In this document: positions 28,056 to 36,993 of the stretch, one piece after another | Layout: the number at the start of each line of letters is the position of its first letter | Numbering within the stretch: the first letter of the stretch is position 1 | Origin: Cyanobacteriota bacterium | GTDB lineage: Bacteria > Cyanobacteriota > Cyanobacteriia > SKYG9 | Direction: 5' to 3' | Length of the DNA stretch: 58,198 nucleotides | NCBI GenBank assembly: GCA_025054735.1 | Contig: JANWZG010000001.1 | Coordinates: 1 to 58,198, forward strand | Notes under the pieces: model-generated | The model's input: only the letters and a program-made list of their open reading frames with translations | The model's database searches: none | Told to the model about the DNA's origin: nothing | Translations under genes and position numbers: made by a program

Positions 28056-29366
28056 ATGACAACAGAATCATTAGTTATTGACCAGTCTCAAGCTGAGGAA
28101 GATTATCCACTTTCCCCAGTGCCCATGAGCGCTCGTCGCCCCATTTGGTCGTTGGCACCACTGTTAATGGGCTTTACTCTCACATCCACGACTCTATTTG
28201 CAGGCGGCAAACTCGGCAATGCCTTCAAGTTCACTGACATTATCTGGATCACGATCGTAGGCAATCTTCTCCTGGGCATTTATTGCGCAACCCTCGGTTT
28301 TATTACAGCCCGTAGTGGGTTGAACACAGTCCTCATGGCCCGATTTAGCTTTGGCAATATTGGTTGCCGCTGGGTCGATTTTATTCTCGGTTTTACCCAA
28401 ATCGGCTGGTTCGCGGTCACCAATGCCTTCGTTGCTGATGCTCTCAACACCCTAGTGGGAATGCCAAAATCTCTCAACTGGCTGGTGATTTTATTCGTCA
28501 CTTATGCATTTTGTGCTACTGCCTACTTTGGCTATACTGCAATGGATTGGCTCAGTCGCCTAGCTGTGCCTGCTATGTTGATCTTGATTGGCATCAGCAT
28601 GACGATCGCCACCAAAGATGCTGGTAGCTTTGCCCAACTGCAAGCGATTACCCCTAAAGAACAACTGGCAGCAGGTGCCGCCCTTGCCGTCGTCATTGGT
28701 TCGTTTATTTCTGGGGGCACCCAAGCTACCAACTGGAGCCGTTTTGCTGATACCCCCAAAAACGCCATCTTGAGCACCCTGGCTGCTTTTACCTTTGTCA
28801 ACGGTAGCCTCGTCTTCATTGGTGCCTTTTGCACCCTGGTTTATGGCAGCCAAGACATTGTAGAAGCCATGGCTAAGCAGGGTATTCTGTTCGCGGGCTT
28901 GATTCTTCTCATCCTCAACGTGTGGACAACCCAAGACAACACTATTTACGCCTTCTCTGTGGCAGGGGCAAACTTCTTTCGCAATAGCAAGCGCAACTTA
29001 TTCGTGTTGGGTGGGGCAACCTTAGCCTTAATTCTGTCCTTAGCTGGCATCTACAGCCTACTGATTCCCTATCTGATTTTTCTAGGTGCCGTCATTCCTC
29101 CCGTGGGGGGTATTGTCATGGTAGACTTTTGGCTACGTCATCAGGGCCAGTTTCCTCCCCTAGAGTCCAGGCTACCAGCCTTCAACTGGGCTGGTGCAAT
29201 TGCCTATGTGGTTGCTTCGGTAGTTGCCTATCTATCGGGGCAGATGAATCTTGGGGTGGCTCCTATTAATGGTATTGTCGTAGCGGCTATTCTCTACGCC
29301 ATCTTGATAAAGATGATTCCTCAGCCAATTCGAGAGCCAGTTCAAGAGCCAGTTCAAGAGAGCTGA
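28056..29366 (+). CDS. NCS1-family cytosine/purine permease
   Basis: 436 residues from the ATG at 28056 (an open frame upstream of it carries no family similarity). It is a polytopic protein of about 12 helices. The N-terminus (PMSARRPIWSLAPLLMGFTLTSTTLFAGGKLG), with the charge near helix 1, and the FGNIGCRWVDFILG and TQATNWSRFADTPKNA segments follow the CodB/NCS1 pattern. Substrates of the family are cytosine, purines, hydantoins or thiamine; which one is not decidable. A decapeptide-like C-terminal repeat (REPVQEPVQES) follows the last helix. Confidence 0.88.
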   Translation: MTTESLVIDQSQAEEDYPLSPVPMSARRPIWSLAPLLMGFTLTSTTLFAGGKLGNAFKFTDIIWITIVGNLLLGIYCATLGFITARSGLNTVLMARFSFGNIGCRWVDFILGFTQIGWFAVTNAFVADALNTLVGMPKSLNWLVILFVTYAFCATAYFGYTAMDWLSRLAVPAMLILIGISMTIATKDAGSFAQLQAITPKEQLAAGAALAVVIGSFISGGTQATNWSRFADTPKNAILSTLAAFTFVNGSLVFIGAFCTLVYGSQDIVEAMAKQGILFAGLILLILNVWTTQDNTIYAFSVAGANFFRNSKRNLFVLGGATLALILSLAGIYSLLIPYLIFLGAVIPPVGGIVMVDFWLRHQGQFPPLESRLPAFNWAGAIAYVVASVVAYLSGQMNLGVAPINGIVVAAILYAILIKMIPQPIREPVQEPVQES

Positions 29367-29493
29367 TCAAGCATCGCAGACAAGCTGTCACTATCAGCTT
29401 AGGAACACAACCTAGTAACACCTGTGGTCATGGAGTAGTGTCTCTGTGACCTTTTTTTTGCAAAATGTTTTGTGAAAAATGCTGCGTCAAGAT

Positions 29494-29515
29494 TTAATCA
29501 TAACGTTATGATTAA
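29494..29515. promoter_or_regulatory. Perfect 22-bp palindrome upstream of parA (parS-like or operator)
   Basis: The 20-bp core TAATCATAACGTTATGATTA at 29495-29514, extended by one T and one A, is a perfect palindrome. It ends 26 bp before the parA ATG. The same 20-bp core recurs inside parB at 31068-31087. Two identical long palindromes flanking a parAB pair are what a ParB-binding centromere (parS) or an autoregulatory operator would look like. No other copy was noticed in the window. Confidence 0.7.
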
Positions 29516-29541
29516 CTCAACAACCTACTACACCTGAGCCT

Positions 29542-30297
29542 ATGAGTCGGGTAATTGCCCTGTTTAACCAAGCGGGAGGCGTAGGTAAATCTAGTGTGAC
29601 GATGAACCTAGGCTATAGCCTCGCTCAGCACGATCGGCGTGTGTTATTGGTAGACCTTGACCCCCAAGCTTCCTTAACTCTATTCATGGGGCTAGAACCC
29701 TCAGAATTGCAACAAACCATCTACGAGTCCTTGCTGGAAGACAAAGAACTGGCTATTCACAGCAATCTGCACGGCATGGATCTTGTACCAGCCAACATTC
29801 GCTTGAGTGGGGCTGAACTGGAACTGGTTACTGCTGACATGCGCGACCTACGTCTGAAGGAAGCCTTGAGGCCAGCCCAAAAACACTATGACTTCATCTT
29901 GGTGGATTGTCCTCCTAGTCTGGGAATTCTAAGCTACATTAGCTTGGTAGCAGCCCACTATGTGTTGGTGCCTATCCAAACGCAATACAAGGCGTTTTGT
30001 GGTACGGAAATGTTACTGAGCACAGTGGCGCGGGTACGATCGCGGGCTAACCGCACTCTCAAAATAGCTGGTTTTATCCCTACAATGTACACTGCTCGTA
30101 ACTCTCAGGATGTGCGGGCCTTGGAGGCCATTCAACAGCAGATGGCTGAGTTTGGGACGGTGTTTGCACCGATCGTCCGTGCTACTGCCTTTGCTGATGC
30201 TGCCGAAGCCCACCAACCCTTAGCCATCTACAGTCCTCGCCATCCATCCCTAGAAATCTTCGATGACATTGCTACCTACTTAGAAAGCCTATCTTAG
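29542..30297 (+). CDS. parA: ParA-family partition ATPase
   Basis: 251 residues. Deviant Walker A AGGVGKSS (residues 11-18, K16), Walker A' strand RRVLLVDLDPQASLT, Walker B FILVDCPPS and the C-terminal IVRATAFADAAEAHQPL are all ParA features. The signature lysine that precedes GG in the classical KGGVGKT motif is Ala (A11); some cyanobacterial plasmid ParA proteins also vary here. ParA forms ATP-dependent gradients on the nucleoid that move ParB-parS complexes. Length matches small chromosomal/plasmid type Ib. parB follows after 267 bp, and a 22-bp palindrome precedes the start. Confidence 0.93.
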   Translation: MSRVIALFNQAGGVGKSSVTMNLGYSLAQHDRRVLLVDLDPQASLTLFMGLEPSELQQTIYESLLEDKELAIHSNLHGMDLVPANIRLSGAELELVTADMRDLRLKEALRPAQKHYDFILVDCPPSLGILSYISLVAAHYVLVPIQTQYKAFCGTEMLLSTVARVRSRANRTLKIAGFIPTMYTARNSQDVRALEAIQQQMAEFGTVFAPIVRATAFADAAEAHQPLAIYSPRHPSLEIFDDIATYLESLS

Positions 30298-30564
30298 CTG
30301 GTAGACACTACGTTAACCCCCAAGGGAACTGCCCATGAAAACGTTAGCAACCATCCCCTTGTGCCTGATCCAACAGTTTCCTACACCTTCCGCAGCTACT
30401 TTGAACTGCGGTTTGCTCCGTCTGAATATCTTGGCAAATTTGGCTTTTACCTTTAAGCGCGACCACCTCAAGTTGCCTCAGTCCGGTCTGCGGACGATCG
30501 CTGACCTTCAGCAACGTACCGCCACGTGTCTTTCCTATACCGAGTCCCCAATGACCTCAGAACC

Positions 30565-31494
30565 ATGACCCGCAAACGCGACCAACCATTTCGTCAAATC
30601 AAGGCCCAGGGCCTAGATGCACTGTTTGGAGATGCACCACCACCAGCAGGTGAATACATTTCCCTAGACCAGATTGTTTTACCAGCGCAACAACCCCGTC
30701 GCTATTTCGACCCTCACAAGATGGCGCAACTGGTGCAGTCGGTGAAAACTCACGGCATCTTGGAGCCATTGATTGTGCGTCCTTTACCCGATGGTCGTTA
30801 TGAGTTAGTAGCCGGAGAGCGGCGCTATCGGGCTGCCCGTGAGGTGGGGTTAACGGAGGTGCCGATCGTCAAGCGTGACCTCACTGACCAAGAGGCACAG
30901 CAATTTGCCCTTGTGGAAAATCTTCAGCGGGAAGACCTAAACCCCGTCGAAGAAACAGAGGGAATTTTGCACCTGTTGGCCATTAACCTGAACTGTGAGA
31001 TTGCTGACGTGTCATCCCTGCTCTATCGCATGAACAATGCTGCCTTAGGAAACATTAAGGAAGAATCTAATCATAACGTTATGATTAGCGACGAGGCGAC
31101 GATCGTCCAGGATGTGTTTCAAGGCTTAGGGCTAATGAGCTGGGAATCATTTGTACGCAATCGCCTCCCCCTGCTGAAGTTACCTGAAGACGTACTAGAG
31201 GCATTGCGCCAAGGCCAGCTTGCCTATACTAAAGCCAAGGAAATTGCCCGCATTAAGGACTCTACATTACGGCAAGAACTGCTACAAACCGCGATCGCGG
31301 AGGATTTATCTCTCGCTGATATCCGCACTCGCATTGCTGAACGGATGACCAAGCTAGAAACTACTCCACCATCATCCCTAAAGCAACGGTTCAAGACTAT
31401 CGTTCGGCAAGTCAGTAAATCTAACCTTTGGGATGACCCCAAAAAAAGCAAGCAACTGGAAAAACTGTTGTCGCAATTAGAGGCAATGCTGTAA
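30565..31494 (+). CDS. parB: ParB-family partition protein
   Basis: 309 residues from the ATG at 30565. The N-terminal ParB/Srx-like CTPase domain (about 31-125) has AQQPRRYFDP, HGILEPLIVRP, VAGERRYRAAREVG (GERRYRA at 84-90) and ALVENLQREDLNPVEE. An insertion of about 40 residues (about 142-185) separates it from the DNA-binding region, where the LRLLKLP-like element reads NRLPLLKLPEDVLEALRQGQL. In the insertion lies SNHNVMIS, encoded by the palindrome at 31067-31088. The standard family has no such insertion; I recall similar cyanobacterial ParB proteins with a THNVMG-like motif, not checked here. ParB binds parS and spreads by CTP clamp sliding. Confidence 0.92.
   Translation: MTRKRDQPFRQIKAQGLDALFGDAPPPAGEYISLDQIVLPAQQPRRYFDPHKMAQLVQSVKTHGILEPLIVRPLPDGRYELVAGERRYRAAREVGLTEVPIVKRDLTDQEAQQFALVENLQREDLNPVEETEGILHLLAINLNCEIADVSSLLYRMNNAALGNIKEESNHNVMISDEATIVQDVFQGLGLMSWESFVRNRLPLLKLPEDVLEALRQGQLAYTKAKEIARIKDSTLRQELLQTAIAEDLSLADIRTRIAERMTKLETTPPSSLKQRFKTIVRQVSKSNLWDDPKKSKQLEKLLSQLEAML
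31067..31088. promoter_or_regulatory. 22-bp perfect palindrome inside parB (parS-like)
   Basis: The 20-bp core at 31068-31087 is identical to that upstream of parA; the outer bases are C and G. It codes for the ParB residues around 168-175, with CAT AAC GTT ATG giving HNVM. The palindrome thus sits inside the coding sequence of the protein that would bind it. Confidence 0.7.
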
Positions 31495-31535
31495 CCCTCA
31501 CTGCCATATGCGCTCTAGCATCATTGTTCCACTAG

Positions 31536-31934
31536 TCAGGTTGGCAACCAGGAAACATGGGCAGAGATAATGCGCCAGCCTACACCAGGGAAACGATGCC
31601 AAAGCTGGGTCTGACGACCATTATGCGGCGGCTTACCCACAACACCGCCATAGAACTCTAGGGTGACCATAGCTACATCAGTGCCGATCGCCAACACCTT
31701 GAAGTTTTTTACCTCTCGCTGAATTCGCAACGTTGCTGGCCCTCTCGCTTGCCGAAAGGCTCGGATAGCCTCAATGCCGTATAAGTTCTCAGTGGCACCA
31801 AAGCGGATAACGTCAGGGGAATCCCAAAATAGAGCATCCATGGTCTCTAAATCGTTCTCACACAATGCGGTTTCATAGCGCTGATACAGAGCAGTGACCT
31901 CAGCTATAATCGCAGGTTGATTGATCTCCATCAT
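31536..31934 (-). CDS. SnoaL/NTF2-like protein of the AtzH/HpxZ type
   Basis: 132 residues with the NTF2-like cone fold: an N-terminal helix pair (QPAIIAEVTALYQRYETALCENDLETMDALFW), the GIEAIRAFRQAR helix, FKVLAIGTDVAMVTLEF and LWHRFPGVGWRIISAHVSW. AtzH/HpxZ proteins assist amidohydrolases in oxalurate or cyanurate breakdown, but no partner hydrolase is seen here. The start codon overlaps the previous gene's stop by 4 bp (ATGA at 31931-31934), so it is coupled to the FecR-like/TPR operon, which is an unexpected partner. Confidence 0.78.
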   Translation of the reverse strand: MMEINQPAIIAEVTALYQRYETALCENDLETMDALFWDSPDVIRFGATENLYGIEAIRAFRQARGPATLRIQREVKNFKVLAIGTDVAMVTLEFYGGVVGKPPHNGRQTQLWHRFPGVGWRIISAHVSWLPT

Positions 31935-33178
31935 GGGTTACAGAATCGTTCCTCTGCTAAACATGCCAATTCAGCCTGCAACACTGCTTGCATATCTGCA
32001 TCTCCTTGGTTTTGAGCAAGCTGCAATGCTCTCGTGTAATAGTTACCTGCCAAGATCGTTAACCCAACTTGCTGATGCAGTTCTCCTAAGCGTCGGTATA
32101 CTGCTATGGATTGGTCATCGCGTCTGGTTAGGGATGTTAACTCTGCGATCGCATTGGTAATGAAAAAATTCTCAGCCCAAATCTGAGTGCGTGCCAGCGT
32201 CTTCGCCACTGGTGTTAGTGGTTGATTCGATACTTGAGTTACTCTGTCAAGCCGATCTAGGTTGCTTTTGGCGTTGCTGAGTTCGTTGGTTGCAGTGCTA
32301 AAGTCTTGCACAATAAACTGTTGACGATCGACATGAGCAGCAGCCATGTTATCAGACACATACAAGGTATAGCGAGTAGGGGGCAATTGCCCTGGGTAAT
32401 CCACCCTTGTAGTAGATAGTTGCGTTTGCCAAAAGACATCGCTGCGTTCAAGACTGATCAGATAGCGAGATGCTGTCGCCACACCACGCCAACTCAGCAT
32501 CAGTTTTTTAGCTACCGTTGGTGGACTGGTTATCGGTAGAGCCTGTTCCTGCCGCAAAAGAAATCCCTTATCTCCATAAGCCTCTACCACAAAGCGATAG
32601 TTGCCTGCTGACAGTCTAGGGTCACGATCACTGGTCGGATAACTGAGTTGAGTGGTAATGGTTTCTCCTTCTGCAAAGGGCACCGACTTAAACCAGGGTA
32701 CTTGAAACAATTTCACCTGATAACTCGCGGCCCGATTTGGCCCATACCAGGCCAATGTGGGCCTAGCCCCGACAACGATCGTCTGTCGAGGGGTAATGAT
32801 GTAAGGTTTGCTTGCGTCACGGCCACTCGTTGGGTCACCAATCTGAAATAGCGATAGCTCTGTAGAACGAGCATTAGAAGCAACGCTGGGGCAAATTTGT
32901 ACAAAACCGCGGGTATTGCCGTCAGCCGGAGCCGCGATCGGTAACCCATTTGGACACTGCACCATGGCAATTGCTCCTGGTGGCACCCTCAACAAATCAC
33001 CAGCCCGGAGGGTTTGACCAGCTTGGGGCTTGCGGAATTCACCCCGTCCTTGCGGCTTGATCAGCACACCTCCACTAAACTGCACAATTTGCCCAGTAGG
33101 TCTACGCCCTGCTGCAACGGCACTATTGGCAACAGTAACCAAAACCATCACCGTGCAAATGCAAACCTTTGTGTTCAT
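31931..33178 (-). CDS. Secreted protein with FecR-like N-terminus and TPR-like tail
   Basis: 415 residues from the ATG at 33178, preceded by GGGGAG. The upstream gene's stop overlaps this start by 4 bp, which supports it over the longer open frame. An N-terminal signal peptide (VLVTVANSAVAAG) is followed by GQIVQFSGGVLIKP and LRAGDLLRVPPGAIAMVQCPNG, FecR-like barrel features. The middle has two Ig/fibronectin-like strands-rich segments, and the C-terminus (AVYRRLGELHQQVGLTILAGNYYTRALQLAQNQGD) has helix pairs of TPR type. Proposed as periplasmic; role unknown. Confidence 0.75.
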   Translation of the reverse strand: MNTKVCICTVMVLVTVANSAVAAGRRPTGQIVQFSGGVLIKPQGRGEFRKPQAGQTLRAGDLLRVPPGAIAMVQCPNGLPIAAPADGNTRGFVQICPSVASNARSTELSLFQIGDPTSGRDASKPYIITPRQTIVVGARPTLAWYGPNRAASYQVKLFQVPWFKSVPFAEGETITTQLSYPTSDRDPRLSAGNYRFVVEAYGDKGFLLRQEQALPITSPPTVAKKLMLSWRGVATASRYLISLERSDVFWQTQLSTTRVDYPGQLPPTRYTLYVSDNMAAAHVDRQQFIVQDFSTATNELSNAKSNLDRLDRVTQVSNQPLTPVAKTLARTQIWAENFFITNAIAELTSLTRRDDQSIAVYRRLGELHQQVGLTILAGNYYTRALQLAQNQGDADMQAVLQAELACLAEERFCNP

Positions 33179-34545
33179 CGTCTCTCCCCATTTGATTTTG
33201 TTGACTCCGTGCGGCCACCATCTGCACTGGGCTGTGATTTCATATAGACTTGGGCTGCACCTACCCACTGATCAGCCTCAGGCAAGCTAGGATTTGCATA
33301 CTGAATACACCGCTCCCACTCTGTTGCAATGTCCTTAGTTTTCTGTAGGGCAGTGTATACCTGTGCCCGCAGGCAATGGGCAGACCCCAAGCTATCTTCA
33401 AGTGCAGGAAGCACAGATGTGTCAGATCTGCTAGAGCTATGGGCTACCTGGTTGTCTTGACTCGCTGTGTCAGAGGGCTGTCCTTGGTCACCGGGTTGTG
33501 AGCTACTGGCTAACGCGATCGCTTGTGTTAGGTATGCATCCGCTTCAGCATAGCGTTTTTGTCCATACCGTGCCCAGCCCATATTTTTATACCAAGCCAT
33601 CTGCACTTGGGGAACACGGGCAACTTCCTGCGCTACCTCTGGTTGTTGCAGCCCAGTCCACAGAATCCGAAAAGCTTCAGAATAGTTTCCTTCAATGTTA
33701 TAAATGCGCGATAGGTTATTGAAGGCAAGGGCTTCACCACCTTGAACAGCTAACCGATACTGCTCGGTAGCTTTGCCTAACTCACCCAAATCTTCATAAA
33801 GTGACCCTAGCTTAGCGTTGCAAACCACCATCTGGGGCCATAGGTCTAGGGCACGTTTGTAGTTTGCTTCCGCTAGACTAAACTGTCCGTCTTTTCGTTG
33901 AGTGTCGGCTTTTGTCATGTAACCTTTCGCAATTACCGGTAGGGAAAGTCGGAACCCTAACAAGCTAACTAGCAACACCAAAGACATCAGGGCTTGGGTC
34001 TCGCGCCAAAGATAGGGAGGAATCCGCAGGCTAGTGAGCACCGTTTGGATGATTTTGCGTCCTTGCTCGGTCAGTGCCCCACCAGTTAACAGCGCCATGG
34101 CACTCTGCCCCACGATAGCGAAGGAACCAAAGGTATCGGGCACGGTTGCCAAAAATTTGCTGGAAATATCCACCAATAAGCTGACGGATGGTGTAAGCAA
34201 CAACAGGGTTAGCCCTTGCCATGCCCAGTCAAAGCGATCGAGCCGATGAGTTACTGGCTCTAGATGCCACCACCAGTTGCCCTCTGGGGGTTTCAAGCTA
34301 ATCCGCACGGACTCTAGATCAATCGCACTGAGAAACTTGTCACGCCCATTGCGCAGCCGACTATCTAGCTGAATGAGCTGTACCAGGTTGGCAGTCGAAT
34401 TATCAGCCATCAGCATAGATTGCACCCGATCGCGCACCCTCAAAACAGCCAACGCCTCCTCAGCACCGGGCTTTTCTGACTTCTCTAGCGTTGTTAAGGC
34501 AAGATCATAGGCCGCTAGAACAGACTCAAACTCAGAGGAAGACAT
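33175..34545 (-). CDS. TPR-repeat membrane protein
   Basis: 456 residues. A cytoplasmic N-terminal segment of about 120 residues precedes two or three hydrophobic stretches (about 112-135, 145-160 and 190-210). TPR repeats then follow: ADTQRKDGQFSLAEANYKRALDLWPQ, GSLYEDLGELGKATEQYRLAV, LSRIYNIEGNYSEAFRILW and GWARYGQKRYAEADAYLTQAI. The TPR array would be a protein-interaction platform. It is the second gene of the operon (35324 to 31536) and is coupled to the downstream gene. Confidence 0.82.
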   Translation of the reverse strand: MSSSEFESVLAAYDLALTTLEKSEKPGAEEALAVLRVRDRVQSMLMADNSTANLVQLIQLDSRLRNGRDKFLSAIDLESVRISLKPPEGNWWWHLEPVTHRLDRFDWAWQGLTLLLLTPSVSLLVDISSKFLATVPDTFGSFAIVGQSAMALLTGGALTEQGRKIIQTVLTSLRIPPYLWRETQALMSLVLLVSLLGFRLSLPVIAKGYMTKADTQRKDGQFSLAEANYKRALDLWPQMVVCNAKLGSLYEDLGELGKATEQYRLAVQGGEALAFNNLSRIYNIEGNYSEAFRILWTGLQQPEVAQEVARVPQVQMAWYKNMGWARYGQKRYAEADAYLTQAIALASSSQPGDQGQPSDTASQDNQVAHSSSRSDTSVLPALEDSLGSAHCLRAQVYTALQKTKDIATEWERCIQYANPSLPEADQWVGAAQVYMKSQPSADGGRTESTKSNGERR

Positions 34546-34616
34546 AGGCCAAGTTGTAAATGCACGATTGTCACTAGTGTATAGCCTACATAGCTATTAC
34601 CGCCGGTTAACTGTTG

Positions 34617-35324
34617 TTACCGTTGGGATGTCTGTAGCCGTAACGTCTGGAGCAGTCGCAATGTTTCTTGATAGCGTGCCATTTCTCCTTGCTGCTGATA
34701 CAGTTCACTAGCCCGCTGGAGGTCAGCTAGTGCCCGTTGACGATCGCCCAAGCGCCGATAGGTGTTACCTCGGTTGTAGTAGGCGTTGGCATAGTTTGCG
34801 TCAATGCGAATCGCTTGGGTGTAATCGGCGATCGCACCCTGAGCATCCCCACTATCGTCCTTAGCGTTACCGCGGTTCAGGTAAGCAGCCGCATAGTTGG
34901 GTTGCAGGCGAATCGCTTGGGTGTAGTCGGCGATCGCACCCTTCATATCAGCCAAATCATAGCGAACTGTTGCCCGGTTATAGTAGGCATTGGCCATCGC
35001 CTGACCCTCCCAGTTTTGGTTCACTTGAATGGCCGCAGAAAAGTCAGCCAGCGCTGCCTGCTTGTTCCCCAGCTTGTAGTAAGCAATACCCCGGTTGTAG
35101 TAGGCCGGAGAAAATTTAGGTTGCAGGCGAATCGCTTGGGTATAGTCGGCGATCGCCCCTTGCAAATCACCCCGCTCGGCCTTATCTACTCCCCGATTCA
35201 TCAATTCAACAGCATTCACCTGAGTCACCTGTGCCAGCACAGGCATCACATTGCTAGCTGGTAGCTCACCCAATATCCAGACTGCCCCTGCCAACATCGC
35301 AGAGCAATATACCTGCTTCATCAT
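34617..35324 (-). CDS. Secreted TPR-repeat protein
   Basis: 235 residues from the ATG at 35324 (an ATG 12 bp further upstream is also open). The N-terminus is hydrophobic with a probable signal peptide (VYCSAMLAGAVWILGELPASNVMPVLAQ-type region). Four or more near-identical 34-residue TPR motifs follow: GDLQGAIADYTQAIRLQPKFSPAYYNRG is repeated with LADMKGAIADYTQAI and SGDAQGAIADYTQAI. The DNA is correspondingly repetitive, with GGCGATCGC in each copy. Such Sel1/TPR proteins are common in cyanobacteria. It lies 71 bp upstream of the TPR membrane protein gene on the same strand. Confidence 0.85.
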   Translation of the reverse strand: MMKQVYCSAMLAGAVWILGELPASNVMPVLAQVTQVNAVELMNRGVDKAERGDLQGAIADYTQAIRLQPKFSPAYYNRGIAYYKLGNKQAALADFSAAIQVNQNWEGQAMANAYYNRATVRYDLADMKGAIADYTQAIRLQPNYAAAYLNRGNAKDDSGDAQGAIADYTQAIRIDANYANAYYNRGNTYRRLGDRQRALADLQRASELYQQQGEMARYQETLRLLQTLRLQTSQR

Positions 35325-35545
35325 CGGCAACACCACGATCGCACATTTACTATTCGTAACAATCTAAGGGACTATATCACGTTTGACCAATTTGGCAAAA
35401 ACTCTCCCCGTCTCCTTGTTATGAATCGTCACTAATTGCTAGCAGTACAATCGTTGCACCTGTGTCTTCACCTGCGTTATTTGACTATATATGAGGTTTT
35501 TTCTGATACCTATCGCCATCAATAATCCATTGGATCCTACTCAAC

Positions 35546-35947
35546 TCACTCAGTAATTTGCTGCCACAAACTAGCAACGTCTATTTCATCCCAACACTCC
35601 ACAATTTTGTTGTCTCGGATTCTATAAATCACGATTCCAGAAAACTCTACATATCGGTTAGTAGGAGCAACACCATGAAACATTTTCCTGTGGGTTCCCC
35701 TTGTGGTGACGCGCAGCACAACTCTATCATTTTCAGCAATTAAGTCCTCTATGGCATAGTTGGCATCAGGAAATGCATCCACAAATGCTAATTCCAACCG
35801 TTGAAGTTCGTGAAAACCAATCAAACCACGTCTACTATGTCCAATAAAGTTGGAAGCAATATAGTCTTCAAAACTATCAGAAAATCCACGATTACCATTA
35901 GTAATCCAACGTTTAATGAGATCTTTATTGCTTTCTTGATCTGTCAT
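35546..35947 (-). CDS. SnoaL-like ester cyclase family protein
   Basis: 133 residues with the SnoaL/NTF2-like pattern: DLIKRWITNGNRGFSDSFEDYIASNFIGHSRRG, ELQRLELAFVDAFPDANYAIEDLIAENDRVVLRVTTRGTHRKMFHGVAPTNRYVEFSGIVIYRI. Such proteins in bacteria are mostly uncharacterised; substrates include polyketides and terpenoids. It is downstream of a cupin gene (27 bp gap, same strand), suggesting a two-gene unit of possible secondary metabolism. Confidence 0.85.
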   Translation of the reverse strand: MTDQESNKDLIKRWITNGNRGFSDSFEDYIASNFIGHSRRGLIGFHELQRLELAFVDAFPDANYAIEDLIAENDRVVLRVTTRGTHRKMFHGVAPTNRYVEFSGIVIYRIRDNKIVECWDEIDVASLWQQITE

Positions 35948-35974
35948 GAGTTGTCTAGAAATTCTGTAGAGATA

Positions 35975-36421
35975 CTAAACTTTTGCTGATTCAACTATTT
36001 GAATTCCATACTTCTCAAGAATTACAGGCAGCCTAGGTAAATCATCAGGCAAATTTTTAATATGTTCTGAGGTTTCTATAAAGAAGTCATCAATAGCACC
36101 TCCAATCGTCCATGCAAGAAACTTGATGGATTGACCAGACTTGTTCCTATATCCGTGTGGTATTCCTACAGGAACATGCACAAAGTCACCTGGTTCCACT
36201 GTAAACTCAGCATCATCTACATACATGATCATTGACCCTTCTAGCATGTAGTAGCTTTCTTCTTCTTGAGCATGGGTATGGGGAGGAACAAAGCCATTAG
36301 GTGGAACATCAACGGTGACCACAACCATGCGGTTAGGAGAGTGCTCAGATCTTAATTTGATGCACACCGTATCACTCAAAACTTGTACACGTTGACCTTC
36401 TTCACGCTTCAGCACTGTCAT
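35975..36421 (-). CDS. Cupin-domain protein
   Basis: 148 residues. The cupin-2 motif PHTHAQEEESYYMLEGSMIMYVDD with two His and Glu (HTH...E) and the second motif GDFVHVPVGIPHGYRN (H) is complete, so a metal-binding beta-barrel is likely. It precedes the SnoaL-like gene by 27 bp. Function is not assignable; oxygenase, isomerase or binding roles are all possible. The start ATG at 36421 has CGGAAAATT just upstream. Confidence 0.88.
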   Translation of the reverse strand: MTVLKREEGQRVQVLSDTVCIKLRSEHSPNRMVVVTVDVPPNGFVPPHTHAQEEESYYMLEGSMIMYVDDAEFTVEPGDFVHVPVGIPHGYRNKSGQSIKFLAWTIGGAIDDFFIETSEHIKNLPDDLPRLPVILEKYGIQIVESAKV

Positions 36422-36472
36422 AATTTTCCGCTTTTCCCTAAGGCTAATGCTCCAACAACCCAGTGTTTAGAG

Positions 36473-36718
36473 CTAACGTCTAGAGATACGCACACCTAGG
36501 AATCCTGGATCTTTGGGTTCTAACGTAATTTGCTGAATAGCATTGTGACTGTACAAACAAATTTTGCTATCTGAGCACAAGGTCAGCATGTGACACCTTG
36601 GTGAATCGAAGGTGAAATGTAGAGGATAGTTCCTATCCAGGATAGGCAACCCCAAGCCCGCTATGCTGATTGCAGGAGACAATGCGATCGCCGCAGCAAC
36701 GATCGTCAGCTTACGCCA
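36473..36718 (-). pseudogene. Possible remnant of a secreted protein gene
   Basis: An open frame without a good start reads WRKLTIVAAAIALSPAISIA, a signal-peptide-like start, and then about 60 residues ending in GVRISRR. There is no in-frame ATG near the presumed start, and a TAG lies in frame at 36779-36781. It may be a decayed gene for a small secreted protein or chance. The 36719-36993 stretch holds nothing I can support. Confidence 0.2.
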
Positions 36719-36993
36719 AGGACTGGACTGGGAACCTGTAGATTGTTGGCAACCTAGCCATGAGTTTTCACTTGGAACCTATGACCTTGCTGTGGATTCA
36801 CATGGCAAGAGTGCAAGGGTTGGGTTTGGAGTTTGTCTAGGCAAGACTACAACGGTAGCTTGCGATCATGAAGCTTGCAATCATAAAAAGTGGGTGCAAG
36901 GGGAGTCATGTATCCCTTACACCCATCTACTTCACTATCCTTGGTTCATCTAGAAATCACGACAATCCATCGTTGTTGACTTCTCACTGGATA

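Noticed and set aside
30335..30568. 77-residue open frame between parA and parB
   Set aside because: It has no ribosome binding site or family pattern and overlaps the parB start; I left it out as probably non-coding.
34737..35264. 175-residue open frame opposite the TPR gene
   Set aside because: It repeats with the TPR units of the real gene and is a shadow of them.
36663..36953. 96-residue open frame upstream of hsp20
   Set aside because: It has no known motif or codon-bias support and its strand is opposite to the signal-peptide-like frame at 36473.
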